Part shown: positions 62,120 to 64,000 of the stretch, in pieces
Layout of the letters: every line of letters begins with the position of its first letter
Numbering within the stretch: the stretch's first letter is position 1
Assembly: GCA_022578965.1 (NCBI GenBank)
Contig: MU400636.1
Coordinates: forward strand, 48,842-112,841
Direction: 5' to 3'
Origin: Xylaria sp. FL1777
Lineage: Eukaryota; Ascomycota; Sordariomycetes; Xylariales; Xylariaceae
DNA length: 64,000 bases
Notes under the pieces: model-generated
Told to the model about the DNA's origin: nothing
What the model saw: only the letters and a program-made list of their open reading frames with translations
Databases searched by the model: none
Made by a program: the position numbers and the translations under genes

Positions 62120-62429
62120 GGCGATCGATGTTGCGTATTGCCGTCCGTCAATGGGGACAGAAAAAGGGTTCGGCAACTGATGGTATCGACCCAATGACCA
62201 ATTGTCGTATAGACGAGTATTATGTGTAAGATGAGAGACGGATGACAATGATTATTGTTGACAGGCAGTAGGTATCTGGGTAAACTATCGATAAGGTAGT
62301 ATTATCTGCTAAAGCTCTACACCTACGGTGGCCTATAGCGAAAAAGTGTGCCAGAACCAAGGCAACCCTACCTAACTCCTTCTACCCACCCCTCGGGTAT
62401 TCATTTACACCTAGGCAGCTAATAATTTA
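62120..62429. other. clpP upstream region
   Basis: No gene is seen. It is the putative clpP promoter and ends in a pyrimidine-rich segment with CCTAGG near 62409, just before the A+T-rich block begins. Confidence 0.5.
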
Positions 62430-62807
62430 CCTACTTCCCACTTTTTTTATTACGCCTTTTTAATTGCACTACTTTGCATTGCAGCATTAGCAAGTACTAA
62501 ATGTTGCGTATATTTTAATTTTATTTAATTAAGCTTGTTTAAATGCTATGCAGCTACTTTAAAAAAAATATCTTTTTAATTGCTATATATAAAGCTAAAT
62601 ATATATATATAATTATAAATAGCTATATTTATAAAAATTTATAGCTATACTACTATAATTATGCATTATTATATTTATTAATAATATATTTATATAGCTT
62701 AATTAAAGCTAGTTTTATTTATTATTTATTTTATTAAGCTATTATAAATTAAATTTATTATTTTTTATATTTTAAGATTTTATATTACTTTTTTTAAATA
62801 TAGCATA

Positions 62808-62990
62808 CTTTTTTTATATATAACTTGCTTTTTTTATATATAACTTGCTTTTTTTATATATAATTTGCTTTTTTTATATATAATTTGCTTTTTTTATATA
62901 TAATTTGCTTTTTTTATATATAATTTGCTTTTTTTATATATAACTTATATTTTTTATATATAATATACTTTTTTTGCATATAATATATTT
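62808..62990. repeat. 20-bp tandem repeat, about nine copies
   Basis: The unit TAACTTGCTTTTTTTATATA (variants TAATTTGC, TAATATAC, TAACTTAT) repeats with an exact 20-bp period; the central copies are nearly identical. It lies inside the A+T-rich block. Confidence 0.92.
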
Positions 62991-63907
62991 AAAGTATTTA
63001 TTTTTTTAATATTTATTTATATATTTAATAATATAACATATTTAATAATAGCGCTAGTTTTTTTAAAAAATTTTAAGTTTTAAAAATAACTTATATTACT
63101 AAAAATAAGTTTTCTTAAAACTTTAAAAAAATGCTTAAACATTATTTAATAAATAAAATTTATTATTAATTACTTATAAAAAAGCATAAATAATAAAGTT
63201 TAAAAATTAATAAAAAAATTTATAATTAATATTTTTTATATTTTTATAATGTAATAATATTTATTTAAAATTAATTAAAATTTTTGTTATTAATTTAACT
63301 TTAAAAAAATATTTAAAAAAAGCTAAAAACAAAATATAAATTTTAACTTTAATTATATTAAGCAAAAAAAAGCTTATGCTTAATATATATTTATTAAAAA
63401 AACAAATAAAAAAGCATATAAGCAATATTAAGCATAAAATAGCAAAAAACTATTTGCTAAATATATTATAATAAATAAAAATATTACAATAAAAGCATGC
63501 TTTAATTATTACTACTTAAAAATATTTAAAGCTTGCTTTATTTAAATAAGTATATATTATAAAAGTTTAATTAAGCTTATTTAAATACTAATAAATATGT
63601 TAAATAGTAAATAAAAATAAAAAAAAAAGTAAAAAAAAAAATAAAAAAAAATTAATAAAACTACAAAAAAAAAACTAAAAAAATAAGTCATAAAAACAGC
63701 TAAATAACTAGTAAAATTAAATTATAAAAAAACAAAATGCATATAGAAATAAAAAAGTTAAAATTATAAAAACAACTTTAACTCTAAAAAAATAAAAAAA
63801 AAAAAGTCAAAATGTAATAAAGTATAATAATATAAAATAAACAATATAAAAAATGCTATAAACAATAAATTATAAAATTAATAAATGTTTTTTAAAAAAA
63901 AAAAAAA

Positions 63908-63908
63908 A

Positions 63909-64000
<92 letters not shown>
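63908..64000. repeat. AAT trinucleotide microsatellite reaching the window edge
   Basis: At least 30 uninterrupted copies of AAT follow a run of about 18 A. The array continues beyond the window, so its full length is unknown. Confidence 0.95.

Larger units (their letters stand above)
62430..64000. other. Extremely A+T-rich block, likely RIP-altered or centromere-like
   Basis: From about 62430 to the window end the sequence is nearly all A and T. Five sampled 60-base lines (62581-62760, 63361-63480) contain 37 G+C in 300 bases. No open frames of note occur. In filamentous ascomycetes such blocks usually arise by repeat-induced point mutation of transposons, or lie at centromeres or chromosome ends; which applies here is open. 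The strand is T-rich near 62440-63000 and A-rich at 63600-63900. Confidence 0.85.

Noticed and set aside
62808..62990. CRISPR-like array
   Set aside because: The 20-bp units abut with no spacers, and the genome is eukaryotic; it is a simple tandem repeat.

Overview
The window is nuclear DNA of a filamentous ascomycete (Pezizomycotina, most likely a sordariomycete). Most genes are split by short introns with GT...AG ends and CTAAC/CTAAT-like branch sites. One gene carries the Clr5 domain of filamentous ascomycetes. The intergenic DNA is dotted with the palindrome TACCTAGGTA, and the right end falls into an extremely A+T-rich block that resembles DNA altered by repeat-induced point mutation (RIP). 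I rebuilt the exons by hand from splice sites and reading phase; no search or alignment was run.

Layout. 1-5435: no supported gene. 5436-7633 (-): homeodomain transcription factor. 7634-18337: about 10.7 kb with no convincing gene. 18338-20560 (-): sugar transporter of the major facilitator superfamily. 21770-25649 (-): Cyk3-type SH3/transglutaminase-like cytokinesis protein. 27529-29648 (+): germinal-centre (Ste20-type) kinase, divergent from Cyk3. 30827-31902 (-): membrane-anchored or secreted SGNH hydrolase. 34221-35952 (+): APC/C subunit Cut9/Cdc16. 37160-39336 (+): branchpoint-bridging protein (SF1/BBP). 40403-43615 (+): vacuolar membrane M28 protease (Pff1 type). 45734-46718 (+): small secreted six-cysteine protein. 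47456-49622 (-): Hsp90 with a 5'UTR intron and heat-shock-like promoter sites. 50400-57379: gene-poor. 57380-59180 (-): Clr5-domain protein. 61161-62119 (-): mitochondrial ClpP with two consecutive microexons. 62430-64000: A+T-rich block with a 20-bp tandem repeat and an AAT microsatellite running off the window.

Most genes are conserved housekeeping functions (cell cycle, cytokinesis, splicing, proteostasis). Three are accessory in character: the SGNH hydrolase, the small secreted protein and the Clr5 protein. Cyk3 and the GCK kinase share one intergenic region and both belong to families linked to septation. No secondary-metabolite cluster, intact transposon, tRNA or rRNA gene was recognised.

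The least explained signals are: survival of G and C mainly as GpC in the A+T-rich block; the TACCTAGGTA motif family and several perfect inverted repeats; a triple 10-bp repeat in the Hsp90 promoter; and the microexon structures in clpP and the sugar transporter.
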